DNA of 64,000 nucleotides from Desulfotruncus arcticus DSM 17038. GTDB lineage: Bacteria > Bacillota > Desulfotomaculia > Desulfotomaculales > Desulfallaceae. A model generated the notes under the pieces. That model was given only the letters and a program-made list of their open reading frames with translations. It was not told where the DNA came from and made no database searches. The stretch is taken from assembly GCF_900113335.1 (NCBI RefSeq), contig NZ_FOOX01000007.1:1-64000 (forward strand), written 5' to 3'. Shown here in pieces: positions 1-6,633 of the stretch (the stretch's first letter is position 1; each line of letters opens with the position of its first letter). Both the position numbers and the translations under genes were made by a program.

Positions 1-207
1 AAGCCATTTATCAATAGTCGGCTTGTAGGGATCCAACTTGGGACAGAAACGCTGTTCCGAAGCCGGTTTGGGAGCCGGTTTGTTGAAGTCCGCCATGTCG
101 ACATACTTCTGCACCGTCTTCCAATCCAAATGCAATGCATCTGCGATTTGGGAAATGTTTTCTCCTTTCACGAAGAAACGGAATCTGATATCATGTATCT
201 TGTCCAT
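1..207 (-). CDS. istA: IS21-family transposase IstA, N-terminal 69 codons
   Basis: This partial gene starts with ATG at 207, behind a strong GGAGGAGAGG ribosome-binding site, and runs off the left edge. The visible protein starts MDKIHDIRFRFF and has a helix-turn-helix (ISQIADALHLDWKTVQKYV, about residues 18-36), then the PKLDPYKPTIDKWL segment typical of IstA just before its DDE core. IstA cuts and joins the transposon ends together with the ATPase IstB. The catalytic core is outside the window, so activity cannot be judged. Identification rests on recognising the conserved N-terminus of the family. Confidence 0.85.
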   Translation of the reverse strand, partial: MDKIHDIRFRFFVKGENISQIADALHLDWKTVQKYVDMADFNKPAPKPASEQRFCPKLDPYKPTIDKWL

Positions 208-365
208 TGTAAGTATGCTCCTCTCCTCCTTGCATTCTTTGGTCAAATACAAGGATATTGGTTATGGTTTATGCCTGCAATGGATTTTTGCATTACTATG
301 GAATTTCCAATTGCAACATTATGGATTTTTAACTTGCAACTTTCGGTATTTTTATCTTACAACAA
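208..365. repeat. Terminal region of the IS21-type element
   Basis: This non-coding stretch lies between the istA start and the galU remnant. It is AT-rich and holds repeated TTGCAAC-type motifs (313-320 and 340-346) and a related TTGCATTAC (286-294). It presumably also holds the istA promoter. The exact terminal dinucleotide and target duplication cannot be set without the other end. Confidence 0.6.
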
Positions 366-611
366 ACAGGTGGCGAGATTCAGCTTACCGATGCATTAAA
401 AGAGTTGGCTCAGAAAGAAGCTATGTATGCCTATAATTTCGAAGGCAAGAGATATGATGTAGGTAACAAGCAAGGCTTTTTAGAGGCCACGGTGGAAGCG
501 GCCTTGAGGAGAGAGGATTTAAGAGGAGAGTTCCTGGAGTATCTTGTGAAGGTTGTGGTGAGGGAGACAGGAGGGGCATTAAGAGAAGTTGCAGCTACAG
601 AGGAGAAATAG
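366..611 (+). pseudogene. galU: 3' fragment of galU (UTP-glucose-1-phosphate uridylyltransferase) cut by the IS21 element
   Basis: The frame opens directly at the IS boundary and reads TGGEIQLTDALKELAQKEA followed by FEGKRYDVGNKQGFLEATVE. These are the hallmark C-terminal motifs of bacterial GalU, which makes UDP-glucose from UTP and glucose-1-phosphate. Only about 81 of roughly 290 residues remain; the nucleotide-binding N-terminus would lie on the far side of the IS. The remnant carries no start of its own. galE and a phosphohexomutase lie 3.5-6 kb away, so this was probably part of a UDP-sugar gene cluster. A second intact galU elsewhere cannot be excluded. Confidence 0.85.
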
Positions 612-612
612 A

Positions 613-855
613 ATGATTACAATTACAGTTGAAAAATTTGCAAAAATGTATGTTGAGAATAATCCTGGAGAAAAGTTTAACGATATAAAATCAAATTTAA
701 AGGCAGCACTAAGCAGAAAAAAGGCCGGAGCTGTTTGTGCAAATTGTGGTGAACCGATATGGGCAGCGGGAAGTGTTATTGTTGGATCTGATGGTTGTTT
801 TACTTGTATTACAGGGGAAAGCGATCATTCCGGGGATTATGAAGTTTATGAGTGA
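613..855 (+). CDS. Small zinc-ribbon-like protein, function unknown
   Basis: This 80-residue protein starts at ATG 613, two bases after the galU stop, with AGGAG about 8 bases upstream. Its C-terminal half has two knuckles, CANC and CFTC, spaced about 20 residues apart, which suggests a structural zinc or iron site. The N-terminus (ITITVEKFAKMYVENNPGEK) looks like a short alpha/beta fold. I do not recognise the family. The surroundings are full of gene debris, so it may be a cargo gene. Confidence 0.55.
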   Translation: MITITVEKFAKMYVENNPGEKFNDIKSNLKAALSRKKAGAVCANCGEPIWAAGSVIVGSDGCFTCITGESDHSGDYEVYE

Positions 856-918
856 AACCGAGGTACACTATAATGACTAATTCAAAGATACCATTCAACG
901 GAACAATTTTATCAGTTC

Positions 919-1074
919 AACCGAGAATCAGGTGTGGGGTGCTCCATAATACCAGGAATTAAAATTGGTTTATGGAGTATCGTGGGTGCTGGTACAGCTG
1001 TAATCAGAGATATACCGGATTCGGTTGTTTCTTATGGTGTGCCAACAGAGAGAAGAAGGTTTATACATAACTAA
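919..1074 (+). pseudogene. C-terminal fragment of a left-handed beta-helix (hexapeptide) acyltransferase
   Basis: Translation in this frame gives GCSIIPGIKIGLWSIVGAG then TAVIRDIPDSVVSYGVP and a stop at 1072-1074. This is the final coils and C-cap of a NeuD/PglD-like sugar O-/N-acyltransferase, where GxxxIIPGIKIGxWSIVGAG is diagnostic. Only about 50 residues are present and no start or Shine-Dalgarno precedes them. The 5' part is deleted or frameshifted. Such enzymes act in surface-polysaccharide clusters, which fits the neighbouring galU and galE. Confidence 0.65.
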
Positions 1075-1257
1075 CGGGTGGCGATAGTTTTGTAGCGTTT
1101 TTCAGTCCATGCCCTTCCTGCACGGGAGCCAGCCAATTGCTTGCACAACTAACGGGAAGTAATGTTACACATTGGCATGGGGCTGGGTTGAGAGTCATTA
1201 ATGTTGTATTATAATGAGAAATATTAAAATTATTAATAGAAAAATGGGGGGAAAAAC
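1075..1257. other. Intergenic debris without a recognisable gene
   Basis: About 180 bases between two gene fragments. The motif AACTAACGGG occurs twice (about 1069-1078 and 1147-1156). I see no ORF, tRNA or convincing terminator. Confidence 0.4.
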
Positions 1258-1515
1258 ATGTCGTGGCTTTTATTCGATTATCCCAGGTGAGGTACTGTTA
1301 AAAAAGCCAAGGATTGGCTTAAGAAAAAAGGTATCACCTATCAGACTCGTCATATTGTGGACGAGCGGCCTACCCGGGAAGAAATTATTGATTTGCATAA
1401 AAAAAGTGTAGCACTTAGCTTCCGTTTTTCTTCCAGTTTTATTTCCAGTTTGCCCTTGACATCGAACCATGCTTGCCCTCATTGTCAAGGGTCCACTCCG
1501 TCAAACTGGAAATAA
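1258..1515 (+). pseudogene. Truncated ArsC/Spx-family gene with in-frame TGA at the active-site Cys position
   Basis: An ATG at 1258 behind GGGGGG starts MSWLLFDYPR, followed by a TGA at 1288-1290 and then GTVKKAKDWLKKKGI, TRHIVDERPTREEIIDLHKKS. The family (YffB/ArsC/Spx, thioredoxin fold) has Cys exactly where the TGA sits (YPxC-x-T-x-KKA). A perfect 7-bp stem (1304-1310 with 1314-1320, loop GGA) begins 13 bases after the TGA, in the range of a bacterial SECIS. After residue S, around 1408, family similarity stops and inverted-repeat DNA begins, so the C-terminal half is missing. It is either a decayed selenoprotein gene or a pseudogene with a nonsense mutation. Confidence 0.55.
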
Positions 1516-1545
1516 AACTTAGATAAACTGGAAATTCTTAAGTTC
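1421..1545. repeat. Nested inverted-repeat remnant interrupting the ArsC-like gene
   Basis: AGTTTTATTTCCAGTTTG (1434-1451) is the inverted partner of CAAACTGGAAATAAAACT (1502-1519). Inside it, CCCTTGACA pairs with TGTCAAGGG (about 1452-1460 and 1484-1492). A further AAACTGGAAAT follows at about 1525. The pattern resembles the ends of an insertion sequence whose interior has been lost. It sits where ArsC/Spx similarity ends. Confidence 0.5.
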
Positions 1546-1652
1546 CGCAGTGCTCGGGATTGTAACTTCCAGATACAGCAATACACATAATACATTACCG
1601 GAATCAATTTTATAAAATAAAAACAACAGTTACTAAACTGTTGTCAATGGTG

Positions 1653-2054
1653 TTACTCTGGTAGTTCATTTTCCAGGGCTAATTTAATGGTTATTACAAA
1701 CCTTTTTGCCGTTTCTAACTGATTGTATGATTCTTCTTTACTGACTAAATAAAAATCTGCATAATCAGAGGATTCCCGTCTTACCCTAGCCTTATTTAAG
1801 TCCCTGCCAGCAGTGCGGTCAATTATACCGGTTTTAACAAAATGTTGGTTGAACAAAGAAATTACTCCGCTATGTTTTTTACTGTCAAGTTGCTTCAGTG
1901 CTAAAAGTGCTCTGGCTGCATTAAACATGGCATAATAAGGTCGTCCCATGGAATCGTTATACATTCCGGCGTCTAAAAGTATTTCTGCTGATTTGAGATG
2001 ATCATGTGCTTTTTGAAGGCGGTATTGGGCTAGATCTAAGCTCTCTTCAATCAT
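1653..2054 (-). CDS. HEPN-domain protein (toxin-like partner of a MNT/HEPN pair)
   Basis: This 133-residue all-helical protein matches the HEPN pattern (PF05168 type). It has an N-terminal helix (YRLQKAHDHLKSAEILL), the GRPYYAMFNAARALL core helix, KHSGVISLFNQHFVKTG, and a C-terminal SSDYADFYLVSKEE segment. HEPN partners of minimal nucleotidyltransferases are often RNases or their regulated targets. The core helix has Asn where many relatives have His (YYAMFHAAR), so RNase activity is uncertain. Its ATG overlaps the end of the upstream nucleotidyltransferase gene by four bases (ATGA), which implies translational coupling. Confidence 0.8.
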   Translation of the reverse strand: MIEESLDLAQYRLQKAHDHLKSAEILLDAGMYNDSMGRPYYAMFNAARALLALKQLDSKKHSGVISLFNQHFVKTGIIDRTAGRDLNKARVRRESSDYADFYLVSKEESYNQLETAKRFVITIKLALENELPE

Positions 2055-2383
2055 AGAGTCACTCCGTCCCGTGATACCTCGTGATAAAATAGGGTTTGAT
2101 GCTGCTGATTCTTAAGAAACTCTGCAGTTGTCAGTACAATGGGGGACACTTTAGCAGCGTACTTTAACTCTATATCTAACAAAATATCACTAATTGAATT
2201 CATAACTTCTTCGTCTCTATGTTTAACGACTATAAGTACGTCAATATCTGATTCATCATGAAATTTACCGGTTGATTTAGATCCAAAGAGTTTGAGGTCA
2301 AATAGGTTCTTGTTCAGGGCATTTTTGATTAGCGAGGAGAACTCATTCAGTGCTTTTTTTTCGGTTGGATTTAAAAAAAACAT
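2051..2383 (-). CDS. Minimal nucleotidyltransferase (MNT) antitoxin-like protein
   Basis: The protein shows the polymerase-beta-fold nucleotidyltransferase signature, GSKSTGKFHDESDIDVLIVV (about residues 35-54), with the GSxxxG and SDxD metal ligands. In known MNT/HEPN pairs the MNT protein adenylylates or otherwise neutralises the HEPN partner. I chose ATG 2383 because GGGGAGTG lies nine bases before it; a GTG at 2395 would fall inside that Shine-Dalgarno site. It is the first gene of the two-gene unit. The region upstream (2400-2440) is very AT-rich and probably holds the promoter. Confidence 0.82.
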   Translation of the reverse strand: MFFLNPTEKKALNEFSSLIKNALNKNLFDLKLFGSKSTGKFHDESDIDVLIVVKHRDEEVMNSISDILLDIELKYAAKVSPIVLTTAEFLKNQQHQTLFYHEVSRDGVTL

Positions 2384-2395
2384 GGGTGCTTTCAC

Positions 2396-2598
2396 TCCCC
2401 AAGTATAAAAAATTATTTTAAAGTATTATACCATATTATGTAATTGGGAACAATGCTCGGGAATGTTCTGATCCTGGCTGGCGCCAAAATTTTCAAGCTG
2501 CCTGCACTGCCGGCAGAGTTGTTTGGACTTTTATGCAAGTAATGATTAACAAGCGATTTATTCAAGGTAAGCTTAACGGATATTTTTCGGTAGCAGGT
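2396..2598. other. Intergenic, AT-rich, with one short coding-like remnant
   Basis: 2400-2450 is AT-rich promoter-like DNA for the MNT/HEPN pair. From about 2463 to 2542 the plus strand reads NVLILAGAKIFKLPALPAE and on to a stop without a start, which may be a scrap of an unidentified gene. Nothing else is recognised. Confidence 0.3.
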
Positions 2599-3294
2599 TT
2601 ATTTTTTAGCAAAATATAAATGAGAAATAATAATGCTGCCTTTGTTTGTGCAACATGTTAAATCACTTATAACAAAACAAATTTCATAAGTGGCAGTGAT
2701 CTTATTATTTATCAAGTAAGTAAATGGAAATAATTTTCGCAACGGATATGAGATTAATCTATTATCACTTATATTTATTTTAACTTCATTCTTAACCCCG
2801 TCTTCAGGCTTGCCTTCTAAGAAGAAACAATTTACATCGCTTGATGATGCTTCAAATTGCAGGTAATAATTGCCAAGAGTGTATTTTAATAAAGATATAC
2901 CTTGAATCTTTGTGCAATAACTAACCCAGGCTCCTTCTGCCAATGGTTCTTTGGTGCCATAGATTAGTTCAACACTGTATGCTTGTGTATGCTTAGCCAC
3001 AATATCAGTAGGCTTAGATGAAAAAACGCCCCTGTTTTGATGAAATTCATTTTTTAAGGAATCAAAGCTGTTGGTATGTAGTTCTCCAGCGGCAAAGTCA
3101 AAGTTATCCACGAGAGTTTTTTTGGGGTAGTTCAAAAACGATAGTAATACTATGCAAGCAATTAAAACTGCGCCGGCTATAACTTCATTACTAATGTTTA
3201 TGGCCGCAGCTAATATATAAATATCTTTCCAGAATTTATATGCTGAAGTATATTTATCGATAAGTCCTAACATAAACATTAATCCGGACGCCAA
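2599..3294 (-). CDS. Unknown membrane-anchored protein with exported C-terminal domain
   Basis: This is a protein of up to 231 residues that I do not recognise. Two hydrophobic stretches near the N-terminus (about residues 20-35 and 38-55) suggest membrane insertion. The remaining 170 residues are soluble, beta-rich and low in cysteine. Codon use is AT-rich compared with the housekeeping genes further right, in line with a transferred region. The start is uncertain: TTG 3294 lacks a clear Shine-Dalgarno, and in-frame ATGs follow at 3279 and 3273. Confidence 0.5.
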   Translation of the reverse strand: MASGLMFMLGLIDKYTSAYKFWKDIYILAAAINISNEVIAGAVLIACIVLLSFLNYPKKTLVDNFDFAAGELHTNSFDSLKNEFHQNRGVFSSKPTDIVAKHTQAYSVELIYGTKEPLAEGAWVSYCTKIQGISLLKYTLGNYYLQFEASSSDVNCFFLEGKPEDGVKNEVKINISDNRLISYPLRKLFPFTYLINNKITATYEICFVISDLTCCTNKGSIIISHLYFAKK

Positions 3295-3478
3295 TCCCGG
3301 AACCTTCCAGGAGGGGTCAGTCCCCTGGGCCCTTCGAAATTTCCTCGAGTCAAAAAGAAAAAACCGGTTTGACCGGTATTGTTTTAGGTTAGTTTTTTCT
3401 TTTGTTGGAAATGCATTTAACGCTTCAGTAAATTCGTCAATGTTTTAGGTTCATATAATGCCAAATCTCAAATATATA
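3295..3478. other. Intergenic with two inverted repeats
   Basis: AAAAAGAAAAAAC (about 3351-3363) is mirrored by GTTTTTTCTTTTG (about 3391-3403), with CCGGTTTGACCGG inside. This could act as a terminator on either strand for the flanking minus-strand genes. GGGGTCAGTCCCC at about 3313-3325 is a second small hairpin. TGTTTTAGGTT occurs twice (about 3379 and 3440). Confidence 0.45.
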
Positions 3479-3715
3479 TTAACATTGCGGTTTGCCTTGG
3501 ATTTTTACCGGTTTAAATGTCAGGGCATTAATTTTAGCGGTTAGATTTTTTTTCATGGTTTCGTCAATACAGCCGATCATGAGAGCATTATAATAAATCA
3601 ATGGTAACTTGTACCATTTTTGTTTAAAGGTAGCTAATAATTGACATGGTGTCGCTTCATACTTGTAATTCCCGGTTATCGCCAGGCTTTGAGTTTTATT
3701 AAAAGTTTTAAACAA
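3479..3715 (-). CDS. Small unknown protein downstream of a c-di-GMP riboswitch
   Basis: This 78-residue protein starts at TTG 3715, nine bases after a strong AAAGGAGG site. It is basic, contains three cysteines including the C-terminal residue, and has a moderately hydrophobic stretch (KLPLIYYNALMIGC, about residues 36-49). I do not recognise a family. Its position directly after a cyclic-di-GMP-I aptamer makes it the likely regulated gene, or the truncated remnant of one. The next gene on the same strand starts 185 bases further on. Confidence 0.55.
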   Translation of the reverse strand: MFKTFNKTQSLAITGNYKYEATPCQLLATFKQKWYKLPLIYYNALMIGCIDETMKKNLTAKINALTFKPVKIQGKPQC

Positions 3716-3796
3716 AATGAAAACCTCCTTTAGGCAATATTAACAACACTAACCATGCCAAAAGGAGCTGATAGATTTGTTATGCTATGGCATGGT
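3716..3796 (-). promoter_or_regulatory. Expression platform of the c-di-GMP riboswitch
   Basis: On the minus strand ACCATGCCA (3796-3788) pairs with TGGCATGGT (3760-3752) over nine base pairs, enclosing 27 bases. Its first arm overlaps the 3' side of the aptamer's closing P1 stem (ACCAT), so the two structures exclude each other. Only a weak T-rich run follows. Whether it terminates or anti-terminates cannot be decided by eye; if it terminates, ligand binding should turn expression on. Confidence 0.6.
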
Positions 3797-3898
3797 CTCT
3801 AGCAACCGGCTGTCATATCGCAGAGCGAATTAGACCCTTGGCTTTGCGTCCCTGCCTTTCGACAGGTTTGCCCTTCAAGAACCATTTGTACTAATTAT
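3789..3898 (-). ncRNA. Cyclic-di-GMP-I (GEMM-I) riboswitch aptamer
   Basis: Read on the minus strand the sequence contains GGGCAAACCTGTCGAAAGG, then CAGGGACGCAAAGCC, then a second arm ending ATGACAGCCGGTTGC. These are the conserved blocks of the GEMM-I aptamer: the GCAAA of the P2 loop region with its GAAA tetraloop, the GGACGCAAAGCC junction, and the CCGG(T)TGC receptor side. The outer strands ATGGT and ACCAT form P1. The class senses cyclic di-GMP. It lies upstream of a 78-residue unknown ORF, and a diguanylate cyclase gene is 6 kb away. Confidence 0.92.
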
Positions 3899-4011
3899 TT
3901 TACCTAAAATTACCTGGATTGACAACTAGATATCAAATCTTTTTCTAGGACTAAAGTCTTATTTTTTTTGCCTGCAGGTGTGGCAAGTCCGGCGCATGTT
4001 TTTAAATAATG

Positions 4012-4110
4012 ATATAATACATAAAAAGATTGGGTTTTAGGTATATATGGGATTATGTGGTAAAGTAAAAGGCTAATGCTTATAATTAACAGAAAGGTTG
4101 ATTTATAATA
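4012..4110 (+). promoter_or_regulatory. Probable galE promoter and leader
   Basis: A perfect -10 TATAAT occurs at about 4012-4017 in AT-rich DNA. No good -35 is seen at 16-18 bases. AGAAAGG ahead of ATG 4111 is the ribosome-binding site. Confidence 0.4.
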
Positions 4111-5103
4111 ATGAACATACTGGTAACCGGCGGTGCCGGATATATTGGTTCACACACTTGTGTTGCTTTGCTGGAAGCGGGGCATACGGTTGTTGTTGCA
4201 GATAATCTTGGCAACAGTAAGGCTGAGACTATTGATAAAATAAAACAAATTACAAACAAAGAAATAACTTTCTATCAGATCGATGTGACTGATGAGCCGG
4301 CGGTGGAAAGGGTGTTTTTTAGCCATGATGTTGACGGCGTTATTCATTTTGCCGGCTTTAAGGCCGTAGGGGAGTCTGTGGAAAAGCCGCTGGCTTATTA
4401 CTATAACAACATTGTTGGCACCATGATCCTTGCTAAAGCATGCCAAAAATATGGTGTGCATAGATTTGTCTTTAGCTCGTCAGCCACTGTCTATGGAGAG
4501 AATGAAGTTCCTTTTGTTGAGACTATGCAATTGCTGCCGACCACGAATCCTTATGGTGAAACTAAATCCATGAGTGAGCGAATTCTTACTGATGCAGCCA
4601 GAGCAAATCCGGCCTTTTCGGTAGCGCTGCTGCGTTATTTTAATCCGGTGGGAGCCCATGAGAGCGGATTGATCGGCGAAGCACCCAGCGGCATACCGAA
4701 CAACTTAATGCCATATGTAACTCAAGTAGCGAAAGGAAAACTGGAGCAGCTGCGGGTTTTTGGCAACGATTATCCAACGGTTGACGGCACAGGCGTAAGA
4801 GATTATATACATGTGATGGATCTGGCCGAGGGGCATGTCGTTGCGCTGAACAATTTAACTGAAGGTGTACATATCTATAACCTTGGTACCGGTCAAGGCA
4901 CTTCGGTATTACAGCTGGTGAAGGCTTTTGAAGAAGCAAATGGGGTTAAAGTACCCTATGAAATCGTAGGCCGCAGACCGGGCGATATTGCTGAGTGTTA
5001 TGCTGACGCCTCAAAAGCTAAAAGAGAGCTAGGCTGGACAGCCAAACGTGATGTTATCGCCATGTGCCGGGATGCCTGGAGGTTCGAGAAGGGGTATAAG
5101 TGA
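4111..5103 (+). CDS. galE: UDP-glucose 4-epimerase
   Basis: This 330-residue short-chain dehydrogenase-type enzyme interconverts UDP-glucose and UDP-galactose using bound NAD. The Rossmann motif VTGGAGYIGSH is at residues 5-15, SSSATVYGE at about 124-132 supplies the catalytic Ser/Thr, and YGETK holds the catalytic Tyr-x3-Lys. The NPVGAHESGLIGEAP and GTGVRDYIHVMDLA segments are typical of GalE. Length is normal. The gene is followed after 62 bases by a phosphohexomutase, probably one operon feeding nucleotide sugars. The nearby galU is broken by an IS, so its UDP-glucose must come from another enzyme or locus. Confidence 0.95.
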   Translation: MNILVTGGAGYIGSHTCVALLEAGHTVVVADNLGNSKAETIDKIKQITNKEITFYQIDVTDEPAVERVFFSHDVDGVIHFAGFKAVGESVEKPLAYYYNNIVGTMILAKACQKYGVHRFVFSSSATVYGENEVPFVETMQLLPTTNPYGETKSMSERILTDAARANPAFSVALLRYFNPVGAHESGLIGEAPSGIPNNLMPYVTQVAKGKLEQLRVFGNDYPTVDGTGVRDYIHVMDLAEGHVVALNNLTEGVHIYNLGTGQGTSVLQLVKAFEEANGVKVPYEIVGRRPGDIAECYADASKAKRELGWTAKRDVIAMCRDAWRFEKGYK

Positions 5104-5165
5104 TAAGATGCGAAGGGTACGCTTAGGGCTATACCGTATAGCTAATTTATAAAGGAGGGAATAAA

Positions 5166-6548
5166 GTGGCGGCAATTAATCCGGATATTTTTCGCCAGTA
5201 TGATATTCGCGGGGTGGCTGACCGGGATTTAACCCCCGGGGTGGTGGAGCTTTTGGGGCGGGCCTTTGGCTCCTATGTGCGCGCGCACGGCAGCGCGGAG
5301 GTTATTGTGGGACGGGATAACCGGGCCAGTTCGGACCGGCTGCGGGAGAACCTGGTGCAGGGTTTGCATGCCGCGGGCTGCCGGGTGATCGATGTGGGGC
5401 AGGTGGTTACGCCCATGGTTTATTATGCCCGGGTGCACTTTGGGGTTGACGGCGCGGTGATGATTACCGGCAGCCACAACCCGCCCGACGAGAACGGATT
5501 TAAGATATCCTTGGGCGCCGGTACTATCTACGGCGAAGAGATTCAGCGCCTGCGGGAGATGATGGAGCGGGAGGATTTTACCGCCGGGAGCGGCGCCGTG
5601 GAACAGCGGGATATCGTGGGGCCGTACATGGCCATGCTGCAGGATAAGATCAAACCGGGGCCCCGCCGTTTGAAAGTGGCAGTGGACTGCGGCAACGGCA
5701 CGGCCGGTTATTTTGCGGAGCAGGTGCTGCAGGGCTGGGGAGTGGAGGTCTTGCCATTATATTGCGAGCCTGACCCTACGTTCCCCAATCACCAGCCCGA
5801 CCCGGTGAAAACTAAGAACCTGGTTGATTTGCGCCGGGAGGTGCTGCAGCGTGGGGCCGATCTGGGGGTTGCCTATGATGGGGACGCCGACCGGATTGGC
5901 GTGGTGGATGATCAGGGAGAAGTGATTTGGGGCGATAAATTGATGTGCCTGTACTGGCGGGAGATACTGCCCCAACGTCCGGGAACCCCGGCCATTATTG
6001 AGGTTAAATGTTCCCAGTGCCTGGAGGACGAGGTTAAGCGTTTAGGTGGTCAGCCATTTTTCTACAAGACCGGCCACTCCTTGATTAAGGCTAAGATGAA
6101 GGAAGTGGAGGCTGTATTTACCGGTGAAATGTCCGGCCATATGTTTTTTGCCGATGAATATTACGGGTATGATGATGCCTTTTACGCCACGGGGCGCCTG
6201 CTGCGCATATTGTCAAATGCTACTGAGGCCCTGTCGGGGCTGCTGGCCGGGGTGCCGGTTTATTATTCCACGGCTGAGACCAGGGTGCCCTGCGCCGACC
6301 GGGAAAAATTTAGGATCGTTGACCAACTGGTTGAGAAGTTTAGAAACGAGTATGATGTAATTGATGTAGACGGGGCCCGGGTGCTGTTTGGTGACGGCTG
6401 GGGTTTGGTACGGGCGTCCAACACCCAGCCGGTGCTGGTGGCCCGCTGCGAGGCCTCAACAAAGGAAGGCCTTGACCGCATCTGCGCCATTATGAAAGAT
6501 GCCCTGACCGCCTTTCCCGAGGTAAGCCCCTTCGACTGGGAATATTAA
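5166..6548 (+). CDS. Phosphomannomutase/phosphoglucomutase
   Basis: This 460-residue alpha-D-phosphohexomutase moves phosphate between C6 and C1 of mannose or glucose. The catalytic phosphoserine loop is MITGSHNPPDENGFKIS (about residues 99-115), the metal loop is DGDADRIGVV (about 239-248), the sugar-binding loop is GEMSGHMFF, and the phosphate-binding tail is RASNTQPVLVAR. It starts at GTG 5166 behind AAAGGAGGG. The size and EMSGH loop match the PMM/PGM (AlgC-like) branch rather than GlmM. Its GC content is clearly higher than galE. It probably supplies glucose-1-phosphate or mannose-1-phosphate for envelope polymers. Confidence 0.93.
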   Translation: MAAINPDIFRQYDIRGVADRDLTPGVVELLGRAFGSYVRAHGSAEVIVGRDNRASSDRLRENLVQGLHAAGCRVIDVGQVVTPMVYYARVHFGVDGAVMITGSHNPPDENGFKISLGAGTIYGEEIQRLREMMEREDFTAGSGAVEQRDIVGPYMAMLQDKIKPGPRRLKVAVDCGNGTAGYFAEQVLQGWGVEVLPLYCEPDPTFPNHQPDPVKTKNLVDLRREVLQRGADLGVAYDGDADRIGVVDDQGEVIWGDKLMCLYWREILPQRPGTPAIIEVKCSQCLEDEVKRLGGQPFFYKTGHSLIKAKMKEVEAVFTGEMSGHMFFADEYYGYDDAFYATGRLLRILSNATEALSGLLAGVPVYYSTAETRVPCADREKFRIVDQLVEKFRNEYDVIDVDGARVLFGDGWGLVRASNTQPVLVARCEASTKEGLDRICAIMKDALTAFPEVSPFDWEY

Positions 6549-6633
6549 CCGGGGGTTCCGGCTGCATTATTCGGCCAGGTTAAGTAGCACTATGGCTGTA
6601 CAAAGCATAGTATATTCCGGGAGGTGTCCCGGG

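Larger units (their letters stand above)
1..365 (-). mobile_element. IS21-family insertion sequence, one end
   Basis: The first 365 bases look like one end of an IS21-type element read on the minus strand: the start of istA plus about 158 bases of terminal DNA. The terminal part carries repeated TTGCAA-type motifs (near 313-345), as expected of the multiple transposase-binding repeats at IS21 ends. The boundary is placed at about 361-368 because galU coding sequence starts there. The rest of the element, including istB, lies outside the window. Confidence 0.8.

Noticed and set aside
1060-1170. Integron attC-like site (repeated AACTAACGGG next to gene fragments)
   Set aside because: The two motifs are direct, not inverted, and no attC stem or integrase is present.
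2463-2542. Coding-like fragment ending LPALPAE...
   Set aside because: No start, no family match and only about 27 codons; mentioned only as a possible remnant.
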